From positions 1-64,000 of the forward strand of contig JAGBSH010000005.1 of the NCBI GenBank assembly GCA_017631885.1: DNA of 64,000 nucleotides, written 5' to 3'. Source of the DNA: Fibrobacteraceae bacterium. Lineage in GTDB: Bacteria; Fibrobacterota; Fibrobacteria; Fibrobacterales; Fibrobacteraceae. Shown piece by piece: positions 1 through 9,022 of this stretch. The notes under the pieces are model-generated. The model searched no databases and was not told the DNA's origin. It worked only from the letters and a program-made list of their open reading frames with translations. The translations under genes and the position numbers were made by a program. Each line of letters begins with the position of its first letter. The stretch's first letter is position 1.

Positions 1-870
1 GTATCCCAGCGAACTATGGAGCCGTTTCCGGTTGTAGAACAGCTCGATGTACCTGAAAACGGCCTCCCGCACGTCTTCGATGTCCTTGAAGTCCCGCCTG
101 TAGGCCATCTCCTTCTTGAAGCTTGCGAAGAAGCTTTCCATGCAGGCGTTGTCGTAGGGACACCCCGCTGCACTCATTGAGGGCATTATCCCATTCTCCG
201 AGAGCATCGTTCGGTAGCCCATGCTGCTGTACTGCACGCCACGGTCGGAATGGAAGGTCAGTCTGTCGTGATGGCCGCGTTGCATGATGGCATTGGACAA
301 CGCGCGCTTGACAAGTTCGGTATCGATGTTCTTGCTCACGGCGTAGCCCACCGCCTCCTTGTTGCACAGGTCCAACACCAAGGCAAGGTACACCCAGCCT
401 AACGCCGTCTTGACGTAGGTGATGTCGCCGGCCCAGACTGCGTTCAGGCTGTCGGGATCGAACTTCCGCTGCACCAGGTTCTCGCTGTACATGGCGTCGC
501 ATTTGCCCTTGCGGTAGGGTTTCCATTTCTTGAGCGTGACCGGATAGAGGCCATTCTCGCGCATGATGCGGCGCAGTTTCCACACCTTTACCTCGACACC
601 CTTGTCATGGAGTGACGCCTGCATCTTCGGGCAACCGTACACGCGGTGGTTTTCTTCGAAGGTGTCGCGGACCTTCTGGACAAGCCGTTCTTCGCGGGCC
701 TTGCGTTCGGCCCTTGCCGTTTCCTGTTTCGACCACTGGTAGTAGGAACACTGCGGTATTCCCAGGGCTCTGCACATCTTCCTGACTGAGTATTTCTTGC
801 GGTTCACGTGTATCGCCTCGCATTTCAGTCGTGTGGTCGCATAAGAGCGTGCCAAGCGAGTGTCGCAACA
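1..870 (-). CDS. IS3-family transposase OrfB (DDE integrase), truncated by window edge
   Basis: This frame is open from the stop at 871-873 down to position 1. It encodes an N-terminal HTH_21-like region (KKYSVRKMCRALGI, then SYYQW) and an rve/DDE core. The three acidic residues are visible in WAGDITYV, FHSDRGVQYSS and YDNACMESFF, and the C-terminal FYNRKRLHSSLGY motif lies at the very edge, so only a few residues are missing. No good ATG start exists in frame: the options are TTG at 855, GTG at 807, or entry by frameshift from OrfA. Relative to OrfA the frame is +1, not the usual -1. It is either translated independently or mildly damaged at the junction. Confidence 0.85.
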
Positions 871-888
871 TCATGCTCGCATGATGTT
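867..888. repeat. Perfect 10-bp inverted repeat at the OrfA/OrfB junction
   Basis: The arms AACATCATGC (867-876) and GCATGATGTT (879-888) pair perfectly around two bases. The repeat overlaps the OrfA stop codon and contains the stop that closes the OrfB frame upstream. It could be a frameshift-stimulating hairpin or a small palindromic insertion that broke the junction. The function is not known. Confidence 0.6.
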
Positions 889-1312
889 ATGACCGAGCGC
901 AGCCGCGGACGCCGTAGGCGTCAAAGATGTGCAGGGATTTTTTTAGGATCTCTACCGTCTCCTTCTCGTCCGCGAGTTCCTTTTCGCGTTTCTTCAGGAG
1001 CTTCTCCAGTTCCCTGTTCTTGGCTGCGAGTTCCTCGACGGACACCTTGCGGATGCGCCGTTCCTCGCGATAGCTCGGCAGGTTGTGTTCCTTGCGGTAC
1101 TCGTTTACCCACCTGCCGACCGTATTTGGCCCTATTCCGAGTTCCTTGGCTATCTGATTTGCGGACTTTTCGCCTTTCAGGACCAGCTTGATGACTTGTT
1201 CCCTTGTCTCGGAGTTGTAGTTGACTTTTTCAGAAAATCCTACGCCTCGATTATGCCCGACCACAAGCAAGCTTGTGTCGGTCGCAATACTCGGCTTGTT
1301 GATTTTTGCCAT
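887..1312 (-). CDS. IS3-family transposase OrfA (HTH protein)
   Basis: This 141-aa protein has a helix-turn-helix at about residues 36-75 (motifs SANQIAKELGIG and TVGRWVNEY), followed by a charged helix rich in Glu and Lys (about 85-125) of the leucine-zipper type used for OrfA-OrfB dimerisation. OrfA normally binds the terminal inverted repeats and is fused to OrfB by ribosomal frameshifting. The ATG at 1312 is preceded by AAGG at a suitable distance. A run of seven A's near residue 120 (CTA AAA AAA) looks like a slippery site, but the -1 frame there stops after about six codons, so a standard -1 fusion to OrfB is not open. The stop codon sits in a perfect inverted repeat at 867-888. Confidence 0.85.
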   Translation of the reverse strand: MAKINKPSIATDTSLLVVGHNRGVGFSEKVNYNSETREQVIKLVLKGEKSANQIAKELGIGPNTVGRWVNEYRKEHNLPSYREERRIRKVSVEELAAKNRELEKLLKKREKELADEKETVEILKKSLHIFDAYGVRGCARS

Positions 1313-1501
1313 TGTTTTACCTTTTTGGGGTTGCGCAATGAATATAGTAGCTTATGCTACCCTCTTATTAAACTCCTGCATGGTCCATTTTCTATAACTT
1401 CTTTTTACATATTCTTTAATTTTAGTGTTTAAAAATCTTTTTATTTTTTGTCTGGGAATTGTTTGGATTCCTTTCACCTTTTTTACGGAGATTGGATTTT
1501 T

Positions 1502-3583
1502 ATGGGTTCAATATCAAATGTTTTTAAAATAGCTTCTTTAGGAGCTTTTCTGGCCTCTACGGCTTTTGCTCTCCCGAAAGCTTCTGATTTGGTCGCCGAT
1601 ATGGGTATGGGTATCAATATCGGTAATACTATGGAAGTGCCTGCTTCTGCTGGCGGACCTACTGGCTGGGGTAATTTATTCCCAACAGCTGAATATGTTA
1701 AAAGCCTTAAAGATGCGGGTTTTGGTACAGTCCGTATTCCTTGTGCCTGGGATTCTCACGCAAGTAATGGGACAATTAATAGTGGTTGGCTCGATTCTGT
1801 GAAAGCTGTTGTTGATATGGTTATTGATAATGGTATGTATGCCGTTTTGAATAGCCACTGGGATAATGGTTGGTTAGAAGATAAGGTTTTTAGTGGTTCT
1901 CATATCGACAGAGATGGTAAGCAAACTACTACTGATTCGTCTGCTGTCCGTAAACTTCAAGAAGGTTATTGGACTCAAATCGCAAATAAGTTTAAAGATT
2001 ACGATGAAAAATTGATTTTTGCTAGTGCAAACGAACCTGGCGTAAATGACCATAGAGGTGGTAGTGCTGCTGATGGTTATACTGATAATGGTCAGCTTGC
2101 GTTTAACGCCGAGCGTATGGTAATTTTAAAAAGACTTCACGAAGCTTGCTTGAGAGCTGTTCGTAATACTGGCGGTAATAACGCGACAAGAACTGTGATT
2201 GTGCAAATGCCTCGTACTGAAATTGATAAAATGGCTTTGCTCCAGAATGACTACCCTACTGACCCAACAGGTACTGGTTATACAATGGCTGAAGCTCATT
2301 TTTACCCATACCAGCTTACTCTCATGACTCAAGATGAATCTTGGGGAAAAGTGTTCTACTATTGGGAAGATTTGACTCCTGGTAATGATGCGGCTCATAC
2401 TTGTTCTGGTTCTTTGCTTGGTTCTAAAGCTTCTGTTGATGAACAGTTCAATAAGTTGCAAAACGCTTTTGTGAAAAACGGTATTCCTGTTGTTATTGGC
2501 GAAATGGGTTCTATTAAGCGCCTTAGCGATCTTGAAGGGAACAACCTGAAATTGCATTTGCAATCACGTGCCGCTTGGTATGGCTATACTCTTTCTGCTG
2601 CAAAAGCGAGAGGCATTGTTCCTATCGTCTGGGATACTGGTGATGAAGGCAATGGTAATATGACTATTATCCGTCGCCAGACTCATAAATTTGGCGGTAA
2701 AGTTGGTGAAATTACAGACTACGAAACCTTGAATGCAATGCGTGAAGCTTATGGTATGTCTGCTCTTGAAGGGAATTCTATTGACCAATTTGTCGCTGCT
2801 AGCCAAGATACTTCTAATAAATCTGCTGTGATTACTTATACTAGCGCTACTACTGATTCTGTTGAAACTGGTACTGTAAGAATTGATCTTGGTGGTAAAA
2901 ACTGGTCTCAATATACTGCGATTTCTTTCAAAGTAAAAATTGAAGGTGAAGCTAAAGAAATTCCTTCTGACCCGTATGCATGGGCTAGCCTTGATTTCTT
3001 TGCTATGTCTGGCTCTTCTTGGGGTTGGAGCGATTATCATGTGGTTCAAGAAATTCCAAAATCTGGAACTTGGGAAGAATACAAAATTCCTTTTGGTGCT
3101 TCTGGTATTGAATTGACTGACCAGTCTAATGTAATGGCTATTGGTTGGAATGTTTATGGTACTAATTTCAATGGAACTATGGCTATTGATAACGTAGTTC
3201 TTTGGAAGGCTGATGGTACAACAGATACTTTGGAAAACTTTAATAAAAAAGTTCCTAGTGTTGACGGTATTGCTTCTGCTACGCTTAAACCAACAGAAAG
3301 TCTTGGTGGTAACACAAATGCTATTTCAAATGTTCCTACTCTTTCGAATAAAATTCGTTTGAACGTTCAGAATAATGTGATTAACGTTTCTTTTGAAACT
3401 TCTAATGCTGGTAAAGCTAACGTTCTTCTTTTGAATAGCCTTGGACAAGTAGTAAAGAGCGTTTCTCTCAATGCGATTAAAGGCGTTAATAATATTTCTA
3501 TTGAAAGTTCTTACCAAGGTGCCGCTTACCTTTCTGTAAAGCAAGGTGGTAAGCATTTTGTGAAATCTCTCATTTTGAAATAA
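1502..3583 (+). CDS. Secreted GH5 endo-glucanase with C-terminal CBM-like domain and sorting tail
   Basis: This 693-aa protein starts with a signal peptide (residues 1-23, cleavage after AFA) and a GH5 barrel (about 30-415). GINIGNT, NANEP-type ANEPG (acid/base Glu about 178) and VVIGEMG (nucleophile Glu about 334) mark the catalytic fold. Residues of about 430-590 form a beta-rich carbohydrate-binding domain resembling CBM11, and the last 80 residues resemble a type IX secretion sorting domain (VLLLNSLGQVVKS). The expected role is hydrolysis of beta-1,4-glucan or a related glycan outside the cell; the exact substrate cannot be read. I chose ATG 1502 over TTG 1448 because GGAG lies 11 bases upstream and the signal peptide begins there. 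A strong terminator follows. Confidence 0.85.
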   Translation: MGSISNVFKIASLGAFLASTAFALPKASDLVADMGMGINIGNTMEVPASAGGPTGWGNLFPTAEYVKSLKDAGFGTVRIPCAWDSHASNGTINSGWLDSVKAVVDMVIDNGMYAVLNSHWDNGWLEDKVFSGSHIDRDGKQTTTDSSAVRKLQEGYWTQIANKFKDYDEKLIFASANEPGVNDHRGGSAADGYTDNGQLAFNAERMVILKRLHEACLRAVRNTGGNNATRTVIVQMPRTEIDKMALLQNDYPTDPTGTGYTMAEAHFYPYQLTLMTQDESWGKVFYYWEDLTPGNDAAHTCSGSLLGSKASVDEQFNKLQNAFVKNGIPVVIGEMGSIKRLSDLEGNNLKLHLQSRAAWYGYTLSAAKARGIVPIVWDTGDEGNGNMTIIRRQTHKFGGKVGEITDYETLNAMREAYGMSALEGNSIDQFVAASQDTSNKSAVITYTSATTDSVETGTVRIDLGGKNWSQYTAISFKVKIEGEAKEIPSDPYAWASLDFFAMSGSSWGWSDYHVVQEIPKSGTWEEYKIPFGASGIELTDQSNVMAIGWNVYGTNFNGTMAIDNVVLWKADGTTDTLENFNKKVPSVDGIASATLKPTESLGGNTNAISNVPTLSNKIRLNVQNNVINVSFETSNAGKANVLLLNSLGQVVKSVSLNAIKGVNNISIESSYQGAAYLSVKQGGKHFVKSLILK

Positions 3584-3626
3584 TTTGATTCTGCTTTAAA
3601 AGCTTTTGACAAAAATCAAGTTGTTT

Positions 3627-3662
3627 AATCTCCCGAGGCAAATGCCTCGGGAGATTTTTTAT
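3627..3662 (+). terminator. Rho-independent terminator after GH5 gene
   Basis: A 13-bp perfect stem (3627-3639 with 3644-3656) around a four-base loop is followed by a T run. It lies 44 bases after the GH5 stop codon. Confidence 0.9.
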
Positions 3663-3785
3663 AACCTTTTTATTCTTTGTGAAACAAGAAGCAAGAGCTA
3701 GTACAACAGCACTTGTGCAAATGGCCTTGCCGAGCGCCGAGAGTTTCTCTCAAACTCAAGAAAGCAAATGTCGCGGAAAAACAAG

Positions 3786-4353
3786 TTGTCATCACAAACG
3801 TAGTGTAGCAATCACTGACAAGGAGATTGCCGCACCGTGCATTCGGCACGGCTCGCAATGACAAGAACCGTGAGCAAGTGACAAGAACCGTGAGGAAGTC
3901 GTGGACGAGTTTCTTAGCAATGACTAGAGGCGTGTGGCAAGTTTAGAGTTGTCATCGCGAACGTAGTGTGGCGATCACTGACAAGGAGATTGCCGCACCG
4001 TGCATTCGGCACGGCTCGCAATGACAAAAACCGTGAGCAAGTCGTGGACGAGTTTCTTAGCAATGACAAGAGGCGTGTGGCAAGTTTAGAGTTGTCATCG
4101 CGAACGTAGTGTAGCAATCACTGACAAGGAGATTGCTGCACCGTGCATTCGGCACGGTTCGCAATGACAAGAAACGTGAGCAAGTGACAAAAACCGTGAG
4201 CAAGTGACAAGAACCGTGAGGAAGTCGTGGACGAGTTTCTTAGCAATGACTAGAGGCATGTGGCTAGTTTAGAGTTGTCATCGCGAACGTAGTGTGGCGA
4301 TCACTGACAAGGAGATTGCCGCACCGTGCATTCGGCACGGTTCGCAATGACAA
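3786..4353. repeat. Array of four 79-bp palindromic repeats
   Basis: Four near-identical 79-bp units lie at 3786-3864, 3949-4027, 4092-4170 and 4275-4353. Each opens with TTGTCATCGCGAACG (or a variant) and closes with CGCAATGACAA, so the ends are inverted repeats. An inner hairpin CCGTGC-ATTC-GGCACGG lies near the right end. The spacers are also repetitive, with copies of an AAGAACCGTGAGCAAGTGAC-type segment and a GTCGTGGACGAGTTTC-type segment. No coding signal is credible here: the small frames seen are the same repeat translated again and again. The whole 3663-4548 gap holds nothing else that I recognise. Confidence 0.9.
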
Positions 4354-4548
4354 GAACCATCGGCAAGTTCGTTCGCAAGTGACAAGAACTGCGGACAAGA
4401 GACATGCGGCAAGTGCAAAAAGGATTGTCATTACTAGCTCGTTTTTATCGCAAAACCTAAGTTTATTAGATTTTACAAGAAATCTTAAACTTATTTGAAA
4501 ATACCTGTTTATTTTTACAGAGAAGATTTTCAATCCCTAGGAGAAAAA

Positions 4549-5472
4549 ATGGCTCGCCAAATCCTAAACCTTTTTTTCACAGCGTCTTTTTTAACATGCC
4601 TTTTAGCATGCGATGATTCTTCTTCATCTACATCTCCAGAAGTTCCTAGTTCATCAGAAACTGTTGAAACTATTTCTAGCAGTTCCGTTGAAAATAGCGA
4701 CATTCCACTTTCTTCTGAAACCATTGAAACAGAAGAACCATCTTCCTCTGCAAATTCTGATGCAATCGCTTTAACCCCTGATGCCGACGGGTTTTATACT
4801 ATTCAAGATGTCTATAAAAACTTAAAGCCAACCGACAAAGTCGCTTTCGTTTTAAGACATGCCGAACGTATTGATGATTTAGGTCAAGAAGCCACTTTAA
4901 CAGAAAATGGCGAATTGCAAGCAATTCAAGTTGGTGAAAACTTAGCCTTTGGCGATACTAAATTCCACTACGCTTCTTCTGGTTTTGTACGCACCACCGA
5001 AACTTGTAAAAAAATTGCTTTAGGTCGTGGCGAAGGTGATGTCGAAGTTCTTGCCTGGGAAGGTCTCGATGGAAACTGGTTTGTTCTAGACACAGCTCTT
5101 TTCAACAAGTATTCCAAATTAAGGGGTGGTGCTTGGAAGGTAACTGCTAAATGGGCTTACACGGGTTCTACTCCAGACGCATTCTATGATTTAAAAACAA
5201 GAGGTGACCAATACATTTCTGAAGTGATTGTTCCTGACATGGCTTATTGGGATAACCGCGTAGGCATTTTAGTTTCTCACGATATGTTACTTATGCCTCT
5301 TACCGTTTATGCTACAAACGGAGCAATTGATTTTAAATTTCACGAAAATGGGCGTTGGGTTAATTACTTAACAGGCGTTGCCGTCATTTTGAGTGAATCA
5401 GGCGAAGTTTCTCTTTTACCAGTAAAAGCTCTTGATACTGGCATTATGGGAGCTAAAAAAGAATCCACTTAA
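4549..5472 (+). CDS. Histidine-phosphatase-fold lipoprotein
   Basis: This is a 307-aa lipoprotein. The signal ends in LLAC with the lipidated Cys at about 21, followed by a Ser-rich linker (about 22-70) typical of Fibrobacter surface proteins. The mature domain has VLRHAER (about 101-107, catalytic His), a second His in VSHDML (about 245), and an internal TTET motif, which fits the histidine phosphatase superfamily. The substrate is unknown. ATG 4549 was chosen over 4495 because AGGAG lies just upstream and the lipobox follows at the right distance. The gene converges on the esterase gene to its right, and the two stop codons overlap by four bases. It has no obvious pathway partner nearby. 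Confidence 0.8.
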   Translation: MARQILNLFFTASFLTCLLACDDSSSSTSPEVPSSSETVETISSSSVENSDIPLSSETIETEEPSSSANSDAIALTPDADGFYTIQDVYKNLKPTDKVAFVLRHAERIDDLGQEATLTENGELQAIQVGENLAFGDTKFHYASSGFVRTTETCKKIALGRGEGDVEVLAWEGLDGNWFVLDTALFNKYSKLRGGAWKVTAKWAYTGSTPDAFYDLKTRGDQYISEVIVPDMAYWDNRVGILVSHDMLLMPLTVYATNGAIDFKFHENGRWVNYLTGVAVILSESGEVSLLPVKALDTGIMGAKKEST

Positions 5473-7193
5473 TGCTTTTTAAAGTAATGCCCTTTGGGTA
5501 AATCTTTTTGCAAAACATTTCCTTTATTCTGCCCTAACGCATTAAATGTTGGGGCATTTTTATTATAAAAGATTTTTTGCTTTTGCGTATTTACTAAAGA
5601 AGTTTCCCCTTCTACTTTAGCAGGCTCGCAGCCCGTACGGTAAACCCCACGCATATCAAAAGCTATCATATCAATGTTTGGTCCACCATCTGAAGTAGTA
5701 GAAGCTATGGTTACTTTAAAATCAAGGGCATCTACCCAGACATTTTCAATATAAGCCGTATCCCAAGTTGTCCAAGCGCCTGTTGGCGGGAAAGCCACAT
5801 CGTAAGTTCCGTTATCAATTGTGATTTTCATATCCCGATTAGCAGTTCCATCAAACGCATAACGAATCATTACGCGAGCATTTGAAGCCGATTGGTCAGA
5901 AGTAACATTATAAGTTGCAGTACTTGTATTAGCATTCGCTATATTAAAGAATCCTTTTCCAGTAAAACCTTCGTGATTGGAATCAGTTGTCCCATCGCCA
6001 AATTCCGGTTCAGACATATCAATAGGCGAAGGCCATAATGGACTAGCTTCTCCTGAAAAGCATAATGAATTATCGATTGCACTAGAAGAACTTTCTTCCA
6101 TTGAACTAGAAGATTGTGGCAATTCTACATTGTCTTCTTTATCATGAGCTATTTTTTGGCAAGCAGCTCCACCTTTAAACATTGCAGTATATGTAATATT
6201 TCTTGCCGGCGTTTTAAAGCCATAATAAATCATATTTTTAGAAAGTTCATTACAATCATCATCAACCCATTTTTCAAAAATTTCTCCATTAGGTGTTACT
6301 CGTAATGTCATTGGAGATCCAGCCGGGAAATTCTGTGTTTGCGTAATTAAGCCAGAATAATCGTTCAAGTTTGTTTGCACTTTTATCGTATAACGCTTAT
6401 TGATAGAAGATACAAGAGTTGTTAAAGCCGTTTTAGATTCTTGAGATAAATTAGAATTATTAAGGTTTGCTTCTAGTTCTTCACAAATTAATTGAGCATG
6501 GCCCATTGAACCCATTTCTTGAAAATGCGTTGTTCCATCATTTACCCCATCAGGATAATTCGGGTATTCACCCGCTTGCAATGATTTATACAAATAACGC
6601 GTTACATATTCCGGGATATTTTTATAATCTACATTGTATAAGTTATACGCTTTCATATTCAAATCAACAAATGGAATTTTATTATTACTAGCAACAGTCT
6701 GCATCATACCGCGAGCATCATAATTTTTATCCCCTGTTGAAAAGACATTTCGGGAACCATTTAAATTCATTGGTGAAACTAAAATAACATGCATTCCTTT
6801 TTTCTTTCCGGCATCAATGTATTGCTGAATGTAACCAGGAAACTGCGCTGGTTCCACATAACGAGCTGGTTTACTGTAATCGCGATCATTATGGCCAAAT
6901 TGAACAAAAAGGTAATCGCCTGCAGAGGCTGCATTAATAACAGCATCTAAACGGCCTTCTTCTATAAATGTTCTTGAACTACGGCCTCCAATTGCTGCAT
7001 TATTGATTCGAACCCTTGCACCATCAAAAAAATAACCAATAACTTGCCCCCAACCTGTTTGTGGGTAAGCTTTTTCGTTATAATTACAAACCGTTGAATC
7101 GCCGACAATATGAATAGTAAAACTAATTGAATCGCTAACAGCAAGCCCGGCAAAAGCAATACTTATCAAAAAGAACTTTATAAAAGATTTCAT
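5469..7193 (-). CDS. Secreted SGNH/CE12-type esterase with carbohydrate-binding module
   Basis: This 574-aa protein has a signal peptide (1-20) and an SGNH hydrolase domain with GDST (31-34), GG at 69-70, FGHND (99-103) and NDGTTHF (218-224), the blocks expected of rhamnogalacturonan acetylesterases (CE12). The Asp-His spacing in the last block is one residue longer than usual. Residues of about 380-520 form a CBM35/CBM6-like module (TGAWTTWDTAY, GGPNIDMIAF) that closely resembles those of the next two genes. The tail (FNALGQ, LPKGHYFKK) resembles a short sorting motif. It is the last gene of a three-gene operon, 10 bases after its neighbour. The expected role is removal of acetyl groups from rhamnogalacturonan outside the cell. 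Confidence 0.8.
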   Translation of the reverse strand: MKSFIKFFLISIAFAGLAVSDSISFTIHIVGDSTVCNYNEKAYPQTGWGQVIGYFFDGARVRINNAAIGGRSSRTFIEEGRLDAVINAASAGDYLFVQFGHNDRDYSKPARYVEPAQFPGYIQQYIDAGKKKGMHVILVSPMNLNGSRNVFSTGDKNYDARGMMQTVASNNKIPFVDLNMKAYNLYNVDYKNIPEYVTRYLYKSLQAGEYPNYPDGVNDGTTHFQEMGSMGHAQLICEELEANLNNSNLSQESKTALTTLVSSINKRYTIKVQTNLNDYSGLITQTQNFPAGSPMTLRVTPNGEIFEKWVDDDCNELSKNMIYYGFKTPARNITYTAMFKGGAACQKIAHDKEDNVELPQSSSSMEESSSSAIDNSLCFSGEASPLWPSPIDMSEPEFGDGTTDSNHEGFTGKGFFNIANANTSTATYNVTSDQSASNARVMIRYAFDGTANRDMKITIDNGTYDVAFPPTGAWTTWDTAYIENVWVDALDFKVTIASTTSDGGPNIDMIAFDMRGVYRTGCEPAKVEGETSLVNTQKQKIFYNKNAPTFNALGQNKGNVLQKDLPKGHYFKKH

Positions 7194-7203
7194 AAACTAC
7201 CTA

Positions 7204-9018
7204 TTAAAAAGCCTTAACCCAAGTTGTCATAAATTTTTTGCCTGCTGATTTTACCACTAAGCGATAAATGCCATTAGAAGAAACTAGTTTACTCAAATCT
7301 ATTGATTTTGCATTAGATATTGTCTTTGCAATAAGACGACCTTGCATATCAAAAATTTTTATTTGAGAATTTAATTCACTAGAAAGTTCCAAAACATTGC
7401 CATTTAATTTTGCAAAAGTCATTGCTTTAGAAAATGGCAAAACCTGTGGTTCTTCTGGGCAACCTTCAGATACTCGGCAAACACCATCTACGCTAAACCC
7501 AAACATATCAATATTTGGTCCACCATCACTTGTTAATGACATAAAACGTAATTCAGTTTCACCAAGAGGCGCATCCATTACAACATAAGCCGTATCCCAT
7601 GTTGTCCAACTTCCTGTTGGTGGAGCACTAATGTAATAATCGTGGTCTAAATAAGCATTTATCATGCGGTCTGTTGTTCCACCATTTGCATAAATAATGG
7701 CAAGCGTAACATAGCCAGCCCCCGGAAATTTCATTCGATAAGAGCCATAAGAATTTTTCTCATTTGCAAAATTCCAAAAACCTTCACCATGAAAACCAGC
7801 GTTATTACTTTCTGAATAACCAATACCAGAATCAGGTATAAACGCATCAAAAAAATTCTTTATGTTTTTGTCAACTTTAACATCATTTTCACCACTTCCA
7901 CCAATTGGTGTAAAAGGTTCAAATGTGACATCATCAAGACTCTTTGGTGTTCCTGTCGGGAATTCTGTTAAAGCTTTACCATCGCCTGTATATTTTTCTG
8001 CATTACCGCCTTCGTAAACAGCTGTAAATTGCGTACTTGCATTTTTCATCACAAACGTATGAATATTAGGCGAACTAACTGAAGCAACAGAATTTCCAGT
8101 CACTTTATTACCATTACCATCATACCAACCTAAAAATTTCTTGCCATTTTTAGGAATTGTTTTAAGCATAACAGTCATGCCTTCTGGATAATACGCACTA
8201 ATTGATGTGGCGCTATCAGAACCAGCCGGGCTCACTTTTACAGAAACCTGATACATTGGAGCCATATAATCACCTAGTTTTTTAACAATCGGGTCTTTAT
8301 GAACACGCATTTGTTCTGTGATAATCCGACCATACGCATTTGCTCCATTCATCTGCAAATGCACATCGTCAGCCTGATCACTCCCTAAATTGCTGTATTC
8401 AGCTTTTGTTGCATGGTTAAATACAAATTGTGACGTGTACGTATAACCAAGCGAAAGCATATAGTTACGAGCAAGGGTATCCATATCAATCATCGGGACG
8501 TCTAATGACTCAGAAAGTTCTCTTGCAAGCCAAGGGTATTCATGGTAGCTTTCATAAATAGAATCATTATTGAAGAAATAACAACGACGAATCGGACTCA
8601 TGATAATTGGGTACGCCCCTTTTGCACGAGTTTCATTGAACATAGCCGTCATTGAAGAATTATATTTTTCATTGGTACTTTTGTTTCTGTCATTTATACC
8701 AAATTGAATTATAACATAATCCCCTGCTTTAATTTTATCAGCAATACAATTTCCAGCAGAGCACCCTGATTTCCAGAACATGTCATAATAGCCTTCGGCA
8801 GCCATACCACCCTGACCGCGATTTACGACATCAGCAAGGCCTGAATCAAACCAATAATGAAAATCCTGACCTTGCCCTTGTTTAGGGTAATAACCTTCTG
8901 CCCAATCCTGCATGGTAGAATCGCCACACAAGTAAATGGTAACTTTTGCCCATAAAAATGGTGTAAATAACAACGTCGCCACTACTACCGACTGCCAAAT
9001 TTTGCTAAAAATCTTCAT
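7204..9018 (-). CDS. Secreted SGNH/CE12-type esterase, second paralogue, with sorting domain
   Basis: This 604-aa protein has a signal peptide (1-24) and an SGNH domain with CGDSTMQDW (GDS at 32-34), RGQGG (68-71), FGIND (106-110) and DDVH (217-220) as the catalytic blocks. A bacterial-repeat-like stretch (about 250-345) precedes a CBM35/6-like module (about 390-520, with TGSWTTWDTAY and GGPNIDMFGF). The C-terminus (IKIFDMQGRLIAK) fits a type IX secretion sorting domain. It lies between the PL11 lyase and the other esterase in one operon, only four bases after the lyase stop. The two esterases probably act on different acetyl or methyl positions (inference). The family call is firm, the substrate is not. 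Confidence 0.8.
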   Translation of the reverse strand: MKIFSKIWQSVVVATLLFTPFLWAKVTIYLCGDSTMQDWAEGYYPKQGQGQDFHYWFDSGLADVVNRGQGGMAAEGYYDMFWKSGCSAGNCIADKIKAGDYVIIQFGINDRNKSTNEKYNSSMTAMFNETRAKGAYPIIMSPIRRCYFFNNDSIYESYHEYPWLARELSESLDVPMIDMDTLARNYMLSLGYTYTSQFVFNHATKAEYSNLGSDQADDVHLQMNGANAYGRIITEQMRVHKDPIVKKLGDYMAPMYQVSVKVSPAGSDSATSISAYYPEGMTVMLKTIPKNGKKFLGWYDGNGNKVTGNSVASVSSPNIHTFVMKNASTQFTAVYEGGNAEKYTGDGKALTEFPTGTPKSLDDVTFEPFTPIGGSGENDVKVDKNIKNFFDAFIPDSGIGYSESNNAGFHGEGFWNFANEKNSYGSYRMKFPGAGYVTLAIIYANGGTTDRMINAYLDHDYYISAPPTGSWTTWDTAYVVMDAPLGETELRFMSLTSDGGPNIDMFGFSVDGVCRVSEGCPEEPQVLPFSKAMTFAKLNGNVLELSSELNSQIKIFDMQGRLIAKTISNAKSIDLSKLVSSNGIYRLVVKSAGKKFMTTWVKAF

Positions 9019-9022
9019 ATTT

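Larger units (their letters stand above)
1..1340 (-). mobile_element. IS3-family insertion sequence (IS150-like), left part only
   Basis: Two minus-strand frames form the usual IS3 pair: an HTH/coiled-coil OrfA (887-1312) and a DDE transposase OrfB (870 down to the window edge). The element is cut at position 1, so its far inverted repeat and target duplication cannot be seen. The near end lies somewhere between about 1315 and 1400 and I could not fix it. The DNA is clearly more GC-rich than the AT-rich genes beside it, and GC-rich codons dominate, which suggests arrival from a higher-GC relative. Confidence 0.85.

Noticed and set aside
920-960. -1 frameshift at the A7 run to make an OrfA-OrfB fusion
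   Set aside because: The -1 frame stops after about six codons and is not the OrfB frame, so the usual fusion is not possible as written.
808-1191. 127-codon open frame on the plus strand across the IS3 element
   Set aside because: It is antisense to OrfA and OrfB in GC-rich DNA; the conserved DDE and HTH proteins are on the minus strand.
3670-4533. Several open frames of 60-90 codons on both strands
   Set aside because: They read the same repeat unit in the same phase and give near-identical peptides, with no start signal.
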